DNA of 64,000 nucleotides from Trichocoleus sp. FACHB-46 (GTDB lineage: Bacteria; Cyanobacteriota; Cyanobacteriia; FACHB-46): positions 248,001-312,000 of the forward strand of contig NZ_JACJOD010000006.1 in NCBI RefSeq assembly GCF_014695385.1. The letters are read 5' to 3'. The notes beneath the pieces were generated by a model that was given only the letters and a program-made list of their open reading frames with translations, did no database searches and had not been told where the DNA came from. Positions 54,039-63,008 of this stretch are shown piece by piece. Each line of letters opens with the position of its first letter. Position 1 is the first letter of the stretch. The translations under genes and the position numbers were made by a program.

Positions 54039-54134
54039 CTCGGATTTCAGCAAATTCAACACCTAGCACGCCAAAGTTCCACCCTGCAAATCCCCAGATA
54101 CAATAGTCAACAAACCCTGAACTGACGCAAACCC

Positions 54135-54974
54135 ATGACGGCTCCCTCAGAACTAGAGACTGCATCCGAGCAGCGTTTGGACCTTAATTCAGACCCCGCA
54201 GCCTCACAGGATCTGAGCGTTGCACCCAAAACTCCTATTAGTGAAGACGAAACCGAATATTTCGACGAGTTACCCGATGAAGTCGAAATGTCCTTGTTCG
54301 ATCATTTAGAAGAGTTGCGGCAACGGATCTTTTACTCCTTAATTGCAGCAGTTATCGGGATTATTGGTTGCTTCGTCTTCGTTAAACCCATCGTCCAGCT
54401 ACTAGAAGTCCCCGCCCAAGGCGTTAAATTTTTGCAACTGGCCCCAGGTGAATACTTTTTTGTCTCCATCAAAGTCGCGGGTTATAGCGGGCTACTGGTT
54501 GCGAGTCCCTTCATCCTCTACCAAATCATCCAGTTTGTTCTGCCCGGTCTAACGCGGCGTGAACGACGGTTCATTGGGCCAATCGTCTTGGGTTCCAGTG
54601 TCCTATTTGCTGCGGGTTTGGCTTTTGCGTATGTTGCTCTCATCCCTGCTGCTCTCAACTTCTTCATTACCTACGGCGAAGATGTAGTCGAGCAGCTTTG
54701 GTCCATCGATCGCTACTTCGAGTTTGTCCTGCTGCTTCTGTTTAGCACTGGCCTAGCCTTTCAGATTCCCGTAATTCAATTGCTGCTGGGTCTAATCGGC
54801 ATCGTCTCCTCAGCTCAAATGCTCTCCGGTTGGCGATATGTCATTCTAGGCGCTGCCATTCTAGGTGCAGTGCTGACCCCCTCCACCGATCCTTTGACTC
54901 AAAGCCTCTTAGGAGGAGCAGTTGTGGGGCTTTACTTTGGTGGCATCGGTTGCGTAAAACTGCTTGGTCGTTAG
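54135..54974 (+). CDS. tatC: Sec-independent protein translocase TatC
   Basis: A 279-residue protein with an acidic N-terminal arm of about 60 residues and the six TatC membrane helices. Signatures are [20 protein letters not shown], the acidic-loop region [20 protein letters not shown], and [20 protein letters not shown]. The end [20 protein letters not shown] is standard. TatC binds twin-arginine signals. A Tat substrate, the Rieske protein PetC, is encoded 6 kb away (GRRQFM signal). ATG start at 54135. No tatA/tatB is next to it. Confidence 0.95.
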   Translation: MTAPSELETASEQRLDLNSDPAASQDLSVAPKTPISEDETEYFDELPDEVEMSLFDHLEELRQRIFYSLIAAVIGIIGCFVFVKPIVQLLEVPAQGVKFLQLAPGEYFFVSIKVAGYSGLLVASPFILYQIIQFVLPGLTRRERRFIGPIVLGSSVLFAAGLAFAYVALIPAALNFFITYGEDVVEQLWSIDRYFEFVLLLLFSTGLAFQIPVIQLLLGLIGIVSSAQMLSGWRYVILGAAILGAVLTPSTDPLTQSLLGGAVVGLYFGGIGCVKLLGR

Positions 54975-55091
54975 GGATGGATTTGTGAAGCTTGAGTAAG
55001 TGCGATCGCCCCTAAAGCAGCGGCATTACCCTTGACTAACCTGGAATTGATGAGTTAGCACTGTGCCGTCGATTCTATTGGTGCGATCGTT

Positions 55092-56048
55092 TTGAATTCA
55101 AAATTATCTCAGCTTCATAAATTAGAGCAGCTAGCTCAGCGACTACACCGACAATTGACATTTCTGTGCCTTTCCCAACGACCCATTACCCTCGGTACAG
55201 TCTTAGCCATTTCCGTACTGAGCGGTTGTGCCATCCTCGACCCCATCCAAGTAGACTCCTCACCCGTACCAACCGATATTGCTCAAACCAGACCAGAGCA
55301 GGTTGCCACAAACTCTAGCAATCTTCTTTGGTCTAGTAGCTTTGACGAAGCTGACTGGCAGCAGCATTGGGGCACCAGCAAGCGCAAAGATTGGGGACTT
55401 GAAAACGTCGAAATTATTCCAGACCCAACCGGAAAGTTTAGCAAAGTGCTGCGCGTGAACTATCCTGCTCGTTCTGCCAGCCCCACCGTCGCCCGCAAAT
55501 ACAAAGCTCCGTTGGGTGGTTGCCAGTTTCTCGCCGACCTCAACTTGCAACCTAGAGACACCTTGCGGCTCAGCTACTACGTCCGCTTCTCAGAAAATTT
55601 CGATTACATTCGGGGAGGCAAACTTCCCGGCTTATTTGGGGGTGACAGCAACAGCGGTGGCGATACTCCCAATGGTACTGATGGCTTTTCCACCCGCTTC
55701 ATGTGGCGCAAAAACGGAGCGGGAGAACTGTACGCCTACCTCCCAACCAGCGACGAATATGGCACCTCCATCGGGCGCGGCCAATGGCGCTTTAAGCCAG
55801 GAGTTTGGTATCGCCTAGAGCAAGAAGTGGTGCTCAATCAACCTGGTCAACAAGATGGGCGAGTCCGGGTGTGGCTCGATGGTCAACAAGTGCTTGACCA
55901 GGAAGGGCTTACCTTCCGCTCCACCGACAAACTCAAAATTGACGGCATCTTCTTCTCCACCTTCTTCGGCGGCAACGATCCCTCCTGGGCTACCCGCAAA
56001 GACGTATACGTAGACTTCGCCGACTTTGCAGTCGCAGCCGTCAACTAA
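55092..56048 (+). CDS. Polysaccharide-lyase-14-like lipoprotein
   Basis: A 318-residue protein. A signal with lipobox (LAISVLSGC) marks a lipoprotein with lipid-linked Cys around residue 47. The rest is a jelly-roll: WSSSFDEADWQQHWGTSKRK, then VLRVNYPARSASPTVARKYK, YVRFSENFDYIRGGKLPGLF and DGIFFSTFFGGNDPSWATRK. This is the pattern of PL14-type lyases, many of which act on alginate or glucuronan. Start as TTG at 55092 is doubtful; other codons are possible. It is convergent with the Alg8-like gene, 145 bases apart, with a repeat between. Confidence 0.7.
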   Translation: MNSKLSQLHKLEQLAQRLHRQLTFLCLSQRPITLGTVLAISVLSGCAILDPIQVDSSPVPTDIAQTRPEQVATNSSNLLWSSSFDEADWQQHWGTSKRKDWGLENVEIIPDPTGKFSKVLRVNYPARSASPTVARKYKAPLGGCQFLADLNLQPRDTLRLSYYVRFSENFDYIRGGKLPGLFGGDSNSGGDTPNGTDGFSTRFMWRKNGAGELYAYLPTSDEYGTSIGRGQWRFKPGVWYRLEQEVVLNQPGQQDGRVRVWLDGQQVLDQEGLTFRSTDKLKIDGIFFSTFFGGNDPSWATRKDVYVDFADFAVAAVN

Positions 56049-56103
56049 CCTTCGCTCTTGAAGCAGTGGGCGAAGCGATCGCTAACCTACTGGACTAAAC
56101 CTA

Positions 56104-56170
56104 CTTTTGGAGGAAGTCTGAGGGACGCAACCGTCCCTCAGCGGGGGTTTGGGGGCAAGCGCCCTCAAGG
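56104..56170 (+). repeat. Dispersed double-hairpin repeat, copy 3
   Basis: The first stem is exact. In the second stem GCCCTCAA replaces GCCCCCAA, so one G-C is now G-U. It lies 55 bases after the stop of the PL14-like gene and just before the 3' end of the Alg8-like gene. Confidence 0.9.
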
Positions 56171-56192
56171 ACTTGGTTTTAGCAAATGAAAT

Positions 56193-58403
56193 CTAAGCCC
56201 CCTGAGATAACGAAGTCGGCAAAGTCACCCCTTTCGTTTGGGTATTGACCGCATCCTCCATCACAATCTCACCCCGATTCAAACTGCCATCTACCGCCAC
56301 ATATTCCACCGTTACATCTTGCGTTGAGTTCAGCACTAGGGGATTGCGACCACTCCGCTCCAGATGCAGATTCTTCACAGTGGCTTGCTCAACTTGGCGT
56401 AAGTAAATACTATCGATCGCATATTCGGCAACAACCGCAGACTTGGGCAAAATCTGCCGCATCGTAAAGCCACTTAACTCCACATTTCTTAGCTTGTCTA
56501 CAACGGCCTTAGCGGTGTGAGAGACGGGCTGAGCTGTAGATTTCGTGACGCGATCGCCCTCTCCCTTAGGTTGAATAGAAAGCACCGCTTCTCCAGCTTC
56601 GCGAGCGAAATGAGCCTGCAAAATCGTCCGTGACATGCCTTGTCCCTTGAGCTTGATGTCGCTGCGATTAATTTCTACAGGTTGAAATAAATCAATTTCA
56701 CCAATGGGCAAATTAATCTGTACCTGACTGGATTGCGGCAAGCGAGCAATTAATGCCTGTAAAGCAGCAGAATCATCTCGATTATCGTTAGGAATCACCC
56801 CGCGATCGATCGCCTCGACAATTTCCAACGGCATTTGCTGCGCTACCACTTGGCGGTTGAGCCACCAGCCCTCCAAATCCCAAATGGGGCTAAGGGAGCC
56901 AGATAGCCATAAGAGGAAAATCACGAAACTAAAGGCTTGAGCCCCCAACAAAAATCGAGAAGTGCCCAGCTTGGCGGCTCTTTCCAAACCAGAGCCTTCT
57001 GCCGAAATGCTCTGATTGCCCCGGTTAGACCAATTCTGCTTGGCCAAATTCATCAGTGTCCACACCTTGACTAAAGCCGATGCCCACTGCGACAGCAGCA
57101 AAATGGGGAAGTGAATTGGGCGCAGCTCAGAACTCCGACCCCAGAAAATCAGCAGCAACATCAGTGGACGGCTAAAGCAAATCCAGGACGAAATGATCCC
57201 AACCGCAACCCAATTGCCTTGCAGAAACGAAATGACTAGTAGACCAGGCGTAATCAGAGAAGTCCAAATACTAATGCGTTGGTCGAGCAAGCTGTACCAA
57301 GCAGTCCAACCGATGCGATGAGGGCCAAGCGCGATCGCGCGGTTGTTGTTCCGCAGCATGTTGCCGTACCAGCGCCGCATGTTCTGGTAAGCGCGATCGA
57401 CAAAGGAACCCGAAATTGTCTCAATCGAGTAGACAACTACATCGGGGATGTAGAGCATTTCATAGCCACGTTGCAGCAGCCAAAACCAAGTACTCTTATC
57501 ATCTCCAGACAGAAACTTGAATTGTCCCCAGAGCCAATCATCCAGTGTGTCGTTTTCCAGCTGCATGGCAAAGGTAGGATGTAACGCTGCCTCTGCCCGA
57601 AACAGAGAGAAGCGGCCTGTCAAGCACATCACCTTGCGCGAGAGCGAGTCCGAGCACATTTGGCTGTGGCGTTGGGCAAACCGCAGGTGAAACCATTCAG
57701 AAAACAGATAAGAACCTTGAACCACTGGTAACTCGTCAGTGGTTAAAGCTCCCATTTTGGGGAACATGAGGAAAAAGGGTAGACACTGGCGCAGCGTGCC
57801 GGGAGCTAGTTCTGAGTCACCATCCATCAACGCCACAATCGTATCCGCAGGCAAATTCAGTTGTGCGAGTTCTCTCAGACCATCGGCCATCGCTTTGCGC
57901 TTACCGTCTTTCTGCGTCATTAAAACCAGACGAACGGTTTTGAGTTCTGGATCTTCGGCTTTGAGGATCTCTACAATCGAGGCATTTTCTTCGTCACTGC
58001 TGCTACTGACTAGAACAGTAATCGGGTGCACTAAATCTCTAGCTTCTCGCGCGATCGCCCGAAAGACTCGCTCGGTAATCCAGGGTTTCTCTTTATAAGT
58101 TGGGACGAGCAAACAAACGTGAGGCAGATGCTCAACCGGAACTTTATTGGCCCAGCGCCGCCACTTAGGAAAGACCCAGTGCAGGTAAATCCGCGATCGC
58201 AACAGGCGTAAGAGAAACCAAGCCCAGCGCCATACACCCACTACGCCCAAGCTAATCAGGCCAAACACATCCCAAATGGCTAGGTTGCCAGGGTTTTGTA
58301 AGACGTAGAGACCTGTCAAGCCCAAGACTGGAAAAAACAGGAATGCCAACAAGTTAAGTTGGGCGCTCAGGGGTTTAGAAGAGGCTGATGCAGTAGATTT
58401 CAT
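56193..58403 (-). CDS. Alg8-like family 2 synthase with C-terminal beta-helix domain
   Basis: A 736-residue membrane synthase. Two membrane helices (18-70) precede the GT2 domain: LLVPTYKEKPWITERVF, the DxD in MDGDSEL (Asp194, Asp196), GDDKSTWFWLL (301-), and the RWYGNMLRNNNRAIALG region (Arg344, Trp345) with LLDQRISIWTSL. These segments strongly resemble Alg8, the mannuronan synthase of alginate makers. More membrane helices follow to about residue 525. Residues 540-736 form a non-membrane domain with GVIPNDNRDDSAALQALIAR and short parallel repeats, the look of a pectate-lyase-type beta-helix; Alg8 ends without it. ATG start at 58403. The HlyD-type gene lies 135 bases upstream on the same strand. 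Confidence 0.78.
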   Translation of the reverse strand: MKSTASASSKPLSAQLNLLAFLFFPVLGLTGLYVLQNPGNLAIWDVFGLISLGVVGVWRWAWFLLRLLRSRIYLHWVFPKWRRWANKVPVEHLPHVCLLVPTYKEKPWITERVFRAIAREARDLVHPITVLVSSSSDEENASIVEILKAEDPELKTVRLVLMTQKDGKRKAMADGLRELAQLNLPADTIVALMDGDSELAPGTLRQCLPFFLMFPKMGALTTDELPVVQGSYLFSEWFHLRFAQRHSQMCSDSLSRKVMCLTGRFSLFRAEAALHPTFAMQLENDTLDDWLWGQFKFLSGDDKSTWFWLLQRGYEMLYIPDVVVYSIETISGSFVDRAYQNMRRWYGNMLRNNNRAIALGPHRIGWTAWYSLLDQRISIWTSLITPGLLVISFLQGNWVAVGIISSWICFSRPLMLLLIFWGRSSELRPIHFPILLLSQWASALVKVWTLMNLAKQNWSNRGNQSISAEGSGLERAAKLGTSRFLLGAQAFSFVIFLLWLSGSLSPIWDLEGWWLNRQVVAQQMPLEIVEAIDRGVIPNDNRDDSAALQALIARLPQSSQVQINLPIGEIDLFQPVEINRSDIKLKGQGMSRTILQAHFAREAGEAVLSIQPKGEGDRVTKSTAQPVSHTAKAVVDKLRNVELSGFTMRQILPKSAVVAEYAIDSIYLRQVEQATVKNLHLERSGRNPLVLNSTQDVTVEYVAVDGSLNRGEIVMEDAVNTQTKGVTLPTSLSQGA

Positions 58404-58538
58404 AATGACTCAAATAATTCCTGAGTAAGCAGCACAAAGCATGAGAGAGACTGGCTCGTTGCACCCTGATGCCTGGACGGAAGGAATTGAAAGTTGCGAC
58501 AGCAGGCGATCGCCATTGCAACCCGAAGCAACCCAAAA

Positions 58539-59843
58539 CTATTTACCTGCCAACAGTTTGGTGCCAAAGGTCATGCGAGCTGATTGGCCGACGCCACAAA
58601 ACTGGTTGGTCTGAGACTGCTGAGGCGCAGGAGGAATGCGTACAGTCACCTTGGCTAAGGGTTGGCCAACTAAATTAGAGGCGACCGCAGGCACTAAAGC
58701 CTGGGCCTGGTCTTTTGCCAATTCAGCGCGGTTCACTGCCTCAATCAGCTCCACTTCGCCGACGAAGGTGTCTTCAGCTCCAGCAAGTTGCACTCGCACT
58801 GGCTTAGTACTATCAATTTGGTTTGCTTGTTGGGTAGAGACCAAAGTTTCTACCCAGAGGTCATTACAGTCCAACAAGGTAATCAGGGTGTCGGGGCGGT
58901 TCACTTGCTCGCCTTGGTCGTGCTCGGTACTGTAGACCACGCCTGTAAAGGGAGCTGAAATTTCAATGTCTTGGCGATCGCTAAACTCTGCCTGGGCTTT
59001 TTTCAATTGTTTTTGGCTGCTGTCTAGCTCAGCTTCGAGGGTCTCAATTTGAGCCGCTTGGCCTTGAACGCTCCGCATCAAGTTCATGCGTTGGTCGGCC
59101 AAGGTTGCACCAGGAGTCAGCGCCACACCGTCTTGTAAAGCACCTAAGGAAGCTTGAGCTGAAGACAACTCGGCTTGGGCTTGCTTGACTTCTGCTTCAG
59201 CTGATTTCCAGATGAACTCTAGTTGGTCCACCTTCTGACGAGAAATCGCACCTTCCTGCAATAACTGCTGGTAGCGCTGGTAATCCAGTCGAGCCGCTTT
59301 TTCCTTAGCCATTGCTGCCTCAACGGCTGCTTGCTGGTGCGTAACCTCCTTCGCAGAGAGACCTGTATTGACTCTTTGTAAGGTCTTATCTTGAATTTCT
59401 AAGCTGCTTAGCTGTTGCTGCAGAAAGACTAGGGATTGTTTGGCTGCGACCAACTGTGCCGTCTTGGTTTGCACTTCACCCTGCAACTGCAACAAGTTTT
59501 GCTCTACCTGGGCTGTGCTTTCCAGCCGAGCCAGAATCTGGCCTGATTTAACTGGGGCACCGGGACGGGCGTAAAAAGCTTTCAGTTTGCCATCAATGGG
59601 AGCGCGTAACCGCACAGTTCGACCACTGATTAGCCCACCATCTACAGTGGCATGGGTCAGTCGATAGGTAACGGAGGACAGGCCAAAGGCGATCGCCGCC
59701 CCTCCTAACCCCAGACAAGTCATCCCGACAAGTAATCTTTGCCAAATCTGCTTTTTCTTAAAATCGGGCAACCGATAGTCAGCTTCAGGGGGAACTGCAA
59801 CAAACTCTTGGAAGCCGAGGGGCTTAGTTGGGGTCTTTACCAT
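58539..59843 (-). CDS. HlyD-family periplasmic adaptor (Alg44-like place)
   Basis: A 434-residue protein with one membrane helix near residue 35-58 (LLVGMTCLGLGGAAIAFGLS), a biotinyl-lipoyl-like strand unit (RLRAPIDGKLKAFYARPGAP), a long alpha-helical hairpin, a second lipoyl half (IEISAPFTGVVYSTEHDQGE) and a beta-barrel end. This is the membrane-fusion layout of HlyD/EmrA, also used by Alg44 in alginate export. The PilZ domain of Alg44 is missing. ATG at 59843; the frame extends further to 59885. It is upstream of the Alg8-like gene, so the two likely form an operon for export of a polymer. Confidence 0.83.
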   Translation of the reverse strand: MVKTPTKPLGFQEFVAVPPEADYRLPDFKKKQIWQRLLVGMTCLGLGGAAIAFGLSSVTYRLTHATVDGGLISGRTVRLRAPIDGKLKAFYARPGAPVKSGQILARLESTAQVEQNLLQLQGEVQTKTAQLVAAKQSLVFLQQQLSSLEIQDKTLQRVNTGLSAKEVTHQQAAVEAAMAKEKAARLDYQRYQQLLQEGAISRQKVDQLEFIWKSAEAEVKQAQAELSSAQASLGALQDGVALTPGATLADQRMNLMRSVQGQAAQIETLEAELDSSQKQLKKAQAEFSDRQDIEISAPFTGVVYSTEHDQGEQVNRPDTLITLLDCNDLWVETLVSTQQANQIDSTKPVRVQLAGAEDTFVGEVELIEAVNRAELAKDQAQALVPAVASNLVGQPLAKVTVRIPPAPQQSQTNQFCGVGQSARMTFGTKLLAGK

Positions 59844-60694
59844 GGAGGCTATTTGAGTGACGAAAGGGCAGGACTGGGTGAGCAAACGGCTACCAAGGGG
59901 TCCTGAGTGTAAGGATTCAGGTTGTCCATAAGTAGCTCGAAATACAAATCAACAGGAGCTTTTGTTGGTTCTGAAGTGAGCTAGATAGCACCATTGGGCA
60001 GCAGAAACAGGCAGCTAAACCTGAAGAGGTTTGCTGAAATTGGGTCAAGTTTTGATCTCAGAAAGATGGTGGCTGATTAGCCTGGATTGCTTAGTTTTGA
60101 AAATCTAGACTTTAGGGTTATTTGCTGAAGAGAAGATTTACTATTTACAAACTCTAATGGCAATGCCTGTAAATTTTCGTATAGAGCCGATAAAGTGTAG
60201 AGCCTAATCTTTAAAGGAAGTGTGAATTTACGAATATGAAATCGAGCCTGAAGTGATTGTGATGCAAATAGAACCATTCCCTGAAATGACTGCTGACAAG
60301 CAGTTTCAGAGTGCCTCCAAGTCTTTTACGCGAATTAAAATAATACAGCTATGTAAGAATTGGTACTCTACTAATACCGAGGTTCTTATTAGCACTAGTT
60401 GTAATTTAAATAACTATAAGAACGGCTAAAAAGAAGTTGTGTTTTACTGAAACCAACTGAAATGTTTGGCAGCCTAAAGCTTTAAGTTCCAAGCCCAGAA
60501 CCTGCCTCGATACCTAGAATGTTGGTTTTAGAAAAACTCTAGAAACTTCCAACACTTAGCCCTTAGTAATTGAGAATACAAACCAATATTCATCAACTAC
60601 TATTTGCTTATAGTGTTTCGCGATCGCCTAAATCAGCCATCTGTCCAGAGAGCGATCGAATATCACCCAAAAGAGGGAGATTAAACCAGTAACC
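59844..60694. other. Long AT-rich gene-free region
   Basis: About 850 bases upstream of the HlyD-type gene. AT-rich with only one HIP1 site, near its end (60619). A 66-codon frame on the minus strand at 60077-60277 has no good start or family. It may hold the regulated promoter of the polysaccharide operon, but I see no clear operator, hairpin or RNA gene. Confidence 0.5.
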
Positions 60695-61012
60695 TTAAAA
60701 CTCTTCTAGCAACCACTCGGAAGCGCGATCGCCCAGATCCAGCGGGATGCTCACAGCCTTACCCAAGCGAGGCCGTTCCTTAGTCTGCTCAACAAACTGC
60801 TGCACTTGGCTGAAGCCACCCCAAGCCTCTAAGTAGCTGCTGATGGTTTCTAGATGGGCGAAATATTCGGCTTCCGTGAGGGGAAAAGAAGCCTGCTCCA
60901 AATACTTCCACATGACCTGAACAAAGATTTTGCCCTGGGTCCGTCGCACTTGAACATCGTAGGAACGGCCCCATTTGCGGAGAATGAGTTGATGTAAGTC
61001 TCGTCCTGTCAT
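60695..61012 (-). CDS. DUF3067 family protein
   Basis: A 105-residue soluble protein. TGRDLHQLILRKWGRSYDVQ, VQVMWKYLEQASFPLTEAEY, and the tail SIPLDLGDRASEWLLEEF match DUF3067, a family of cyanobacteria and plastids. Function is not established. It is divergent from petC, a gene order I recall from other cyanobacteria. ATG start at 61012. Confidence 0.85.
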   Translation of the reverse strand: MTGRDLHQLILRKWGRSYDVQVRRTQGKIFVQVMWKYLEQASFPLTEAEYFAHLETISSYLEAWGGFSQVQQFVEQTKERPRLGKAVSIPLDLGDRASEWLLEEF

Positions 61013-61306
61013 GACTCACTCTGGATCAACCGATTTAGAATCAAGCATTTTGTTTACATTTCGTATAGCTATCAGGCTCCCCGACTCAGATATGATGCTA
61101 GCGTCAAGAAATGTAATAATACCCATGAGGCGCTAAAAACCGCTTCTTTCAAGGGACTGTAACGCCCTGCCTGTTGCATTAGACTCACTTTAGCTATGGT
61201 TGCTGTCTAGGCGTACAGACTTAAATATGCGGGGTTAACAGGGTTCTAAGATTAGCCCAAACTGTTGGCTAAGACACATAACTTAACACATACGTAAGCA
61301 TAGGTC

Positions 61307-61846
61307 ATGGCTCAAGTCTCTGGATCTGCAGACGTACCTAGCATGGGTCGTCGCCAATTTATGAATTTCCTCACGTTTGGTGCGGTCACAGGCACAGCCT
61401 TGGGCGCACTATATCCTGTGGTCAAATACTTTATCCCGCCGTCTAGTGGAAGCGGTAGCGGTGGGGTTACTGCGAAGGATGCGCTCGGTAATGACATCCT
61501 CGTGAGTGACTTCCTTGCCAGTCACAAAACTGGCGAGCGCTCTTTGGCTCAGGGGCTCAAAGGCGACCCCACCTACATCGTGGTAGAAGGCGAGCAAGCC
61601 CTTGCCAGCTACGGCATTAATGCGGTCTGCACCCACTTGGGCTGTGTCGTGCCCTGGAATAGTGGCGAGAATAAGTTCATCTGTCCCTGTCATGGTTCGC
61701 AGTATGACAACACTGGCAAGGTAGTCCGGGGTCCAGCACCGCTGTCCCTCGCCCTAGTTCACGCAACTGTCCAAGAGGACAAAGTCTCCTTTACACCTTG
61801 GACTGAAACTGACTTCCGCACAGGTGATGACCCTTGGTGGTCCTAG
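61307..61846 (+). CDS. petC: Cytochrome b6f Rieske iron-sulfur protein
   Basis: A 179-residue Rieske protein. [20 protein letters not shown] is the Tat-type signal-anchor (residues 14-33), which stays uncut. The 2Fe-2S ligands are Cys108, His110, Cys126 and His129 in CTHLGC and CPCHGS; Cys113 and Cys128 make the disulfide. The soluble head faces the thylakoid lumen and passes electrons from plastoquinol to cytochrome f. ATG start at 61307. petA follows after 88 bases with one terminator behind both, so petC-petA is one operon. Confidence 0.97.
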   Translation: MAQVSGSADVPSMGRRQFMNFLTFGAVTGTALGALYPVVKYFIPPSSGSGSGGVTAKDALGNDILVSDFLASHKTGERSLAQGLKGDPTYIVVEGEQALASYGINAVCTHLGCVVPWNSGENKFICPCHGSQYDNTGKVVRGPAPLSLALVHATVQEDKVSFTPWTETDFRTGDDPWWS

Positions 61847-61934
61847 GAATTGATCATTTTTACCAATCGTGAGACGTTGCATCCTGTCTTGTGTATTGAC
61901 TGCCTGATCCTTTGCTATTGAAGACTCATTACAG

Positions 61935-62915
61935 ATGAAGAAAACTTTTTTGTCAGCGATATTCGCTCCGCGATACCTCTGGCGCGTTACGCTTGCCGCT
62001 ATCAGCGCGATCGCCATTTTGCTCGGTAGCGATCTAATGCTGCCTCACTCTGCTGCTGCTTATCCGGTCTATGCTCAGCAAGCTTACGAGAATCCTCGTG
62101 AGGCCACAGGTCGGATTGTTTGCGCCAACTGTCACTTAGGCGCTAAGCGGACTGAAGTAGAAGTACCTCAAGCCGTTCTTCCAGATACGGTGTTTGAAGC
62201 AGTCGTCAAGATTCCTTACGACACCAACGTACAGCAGGTGTTGGGCAATGGTGAAAAAGGTCCTCTGAACGTTGGTGCGGTCCTGATCCTGCCTAAGGGC
62301 TTTAAGATCGCTCCTGAGGACAGAATTCCTGAAGAAATGAAGGAAAAAATTGGCGGTCTGTATTTCCAACCCTACAGTGCCGACAAGGACAATATCGTGG
62401 TAGTGGGTCCGTTACCTGGAGAGCAGTATCAAGAGCTGACCTTCCCAGTCCTCTCCCCCGACCCTAACGCCGATAAGTCTGTGAAATTTGGTAAATACCC
62501 AATCAACGTGGGTGGTAATCGTGGTCGTGGCCAGGTTTATCCTACTGGTGACAAGAGCAACAACACGATTTACAACGCTTCTGCTGCTGGGAAAATTACC
62601 CAAATTACTAAAGCCGAAAGTGGTGGTTATGCTGTCACCATTCAATCTGCTGACGGTGGCACCGCTGTAGACAACATTCCAGCGGGTCCTGAGCTAGTAG
62701 TCGCGGAAGGCCAAGAAGTGAAAGCGGGTGAAGCGCTCACGACTGATCCTAACGTGGGTGGCTTCGGTCAGGTTGATACAGAAATCGTGCTGCAAAGCCC
62801 TGCTCGCATCCAAGGCTTGGTTGCCTTCTTCGCTGCAATCACTCTCTCTCAAATTATGCTTGTCCTGAAGAAGAAGCAGGTTGAGAAAGTGCAAGCTGCT
62901 GAAATGAACTTCTAA
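61935..62915 (+). CDS. petA: Apocytochrome f
   Basis: A 326-residue precursor. The signal peptide ends SAAA before Tyr43, the new N-terminus [20 protein letters not shown] that supplies the axial haem ligand. The c-type haem motif CANCH is at residues 63-67. The two-domain lumenal part follows, with a C-terminal membrane anchor ([20 protein letters not shown]). Length and order are normal. It is the second gene of petC-petA, ended by a strong terminator at 62941. Confidence 0.98.
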   Translation: MKKTFLSAIFAPRYLWRVTLAAISAIAILLGSDLMLPHSAAAYPVYAQQAYENPREATGRIVCANCHLGAKRTEVEVPQAVLPDTVFEAVVKIPYDTNVQQVLGNGEKGPLNVGAVLILPKGFKIAPEDRIPEEMKEKIGGLYFQPYSADKDNIVVVGPLPGEQYQELTFPVLSPDPNADKSVKFGKYPINVGGNRGRGQVYPTGDKSNNTIYNASAAGKITQITKAESGGYAVTIQSADGGTAVDNIPAGPELVVAEGQEVKAGEALTTDPNVGGFGQVDTEIVLQSPARIQGLVAFFAAITLSQIMLVLKKKQVEKVQAAEMNF

Positions 62916-62940
62916 AACAGCCCTCGTCCATCATGGCTGT

Positions 62941-62981
62941 AAGACACCTTTGTTGAGTATTTCAACAGAGGTGTCTTTTTT
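62941..62981 (+). terminator. Strong rho-independent terminator of petC-petA
   Basis: A stem of about 16 base pairs: AAGACACCTTTGTTGA pairs with TCAACAGAGGTGTCTT around GTATT, with one G-U pair, followed by a T run. It lies 26 bases after the petA stop. Confidence 0.88.
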
Positions 62982-63008
62982 ATGTTAGGTATCCCAATTA
63001 GAACTTAA

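Noticed and set aside
53865-54125. 86-codon plus-strand frame between the MBL gene and tatC
   Set aside because: Half of it is the dispersed hairpin repeat; the translation is low in complexity and has no family.
60077-60277. 66-codon minus-strand frame in the gene-free region
   Set aside because: Poor start, no motif, AT-rich context in which such frames arise by chance.
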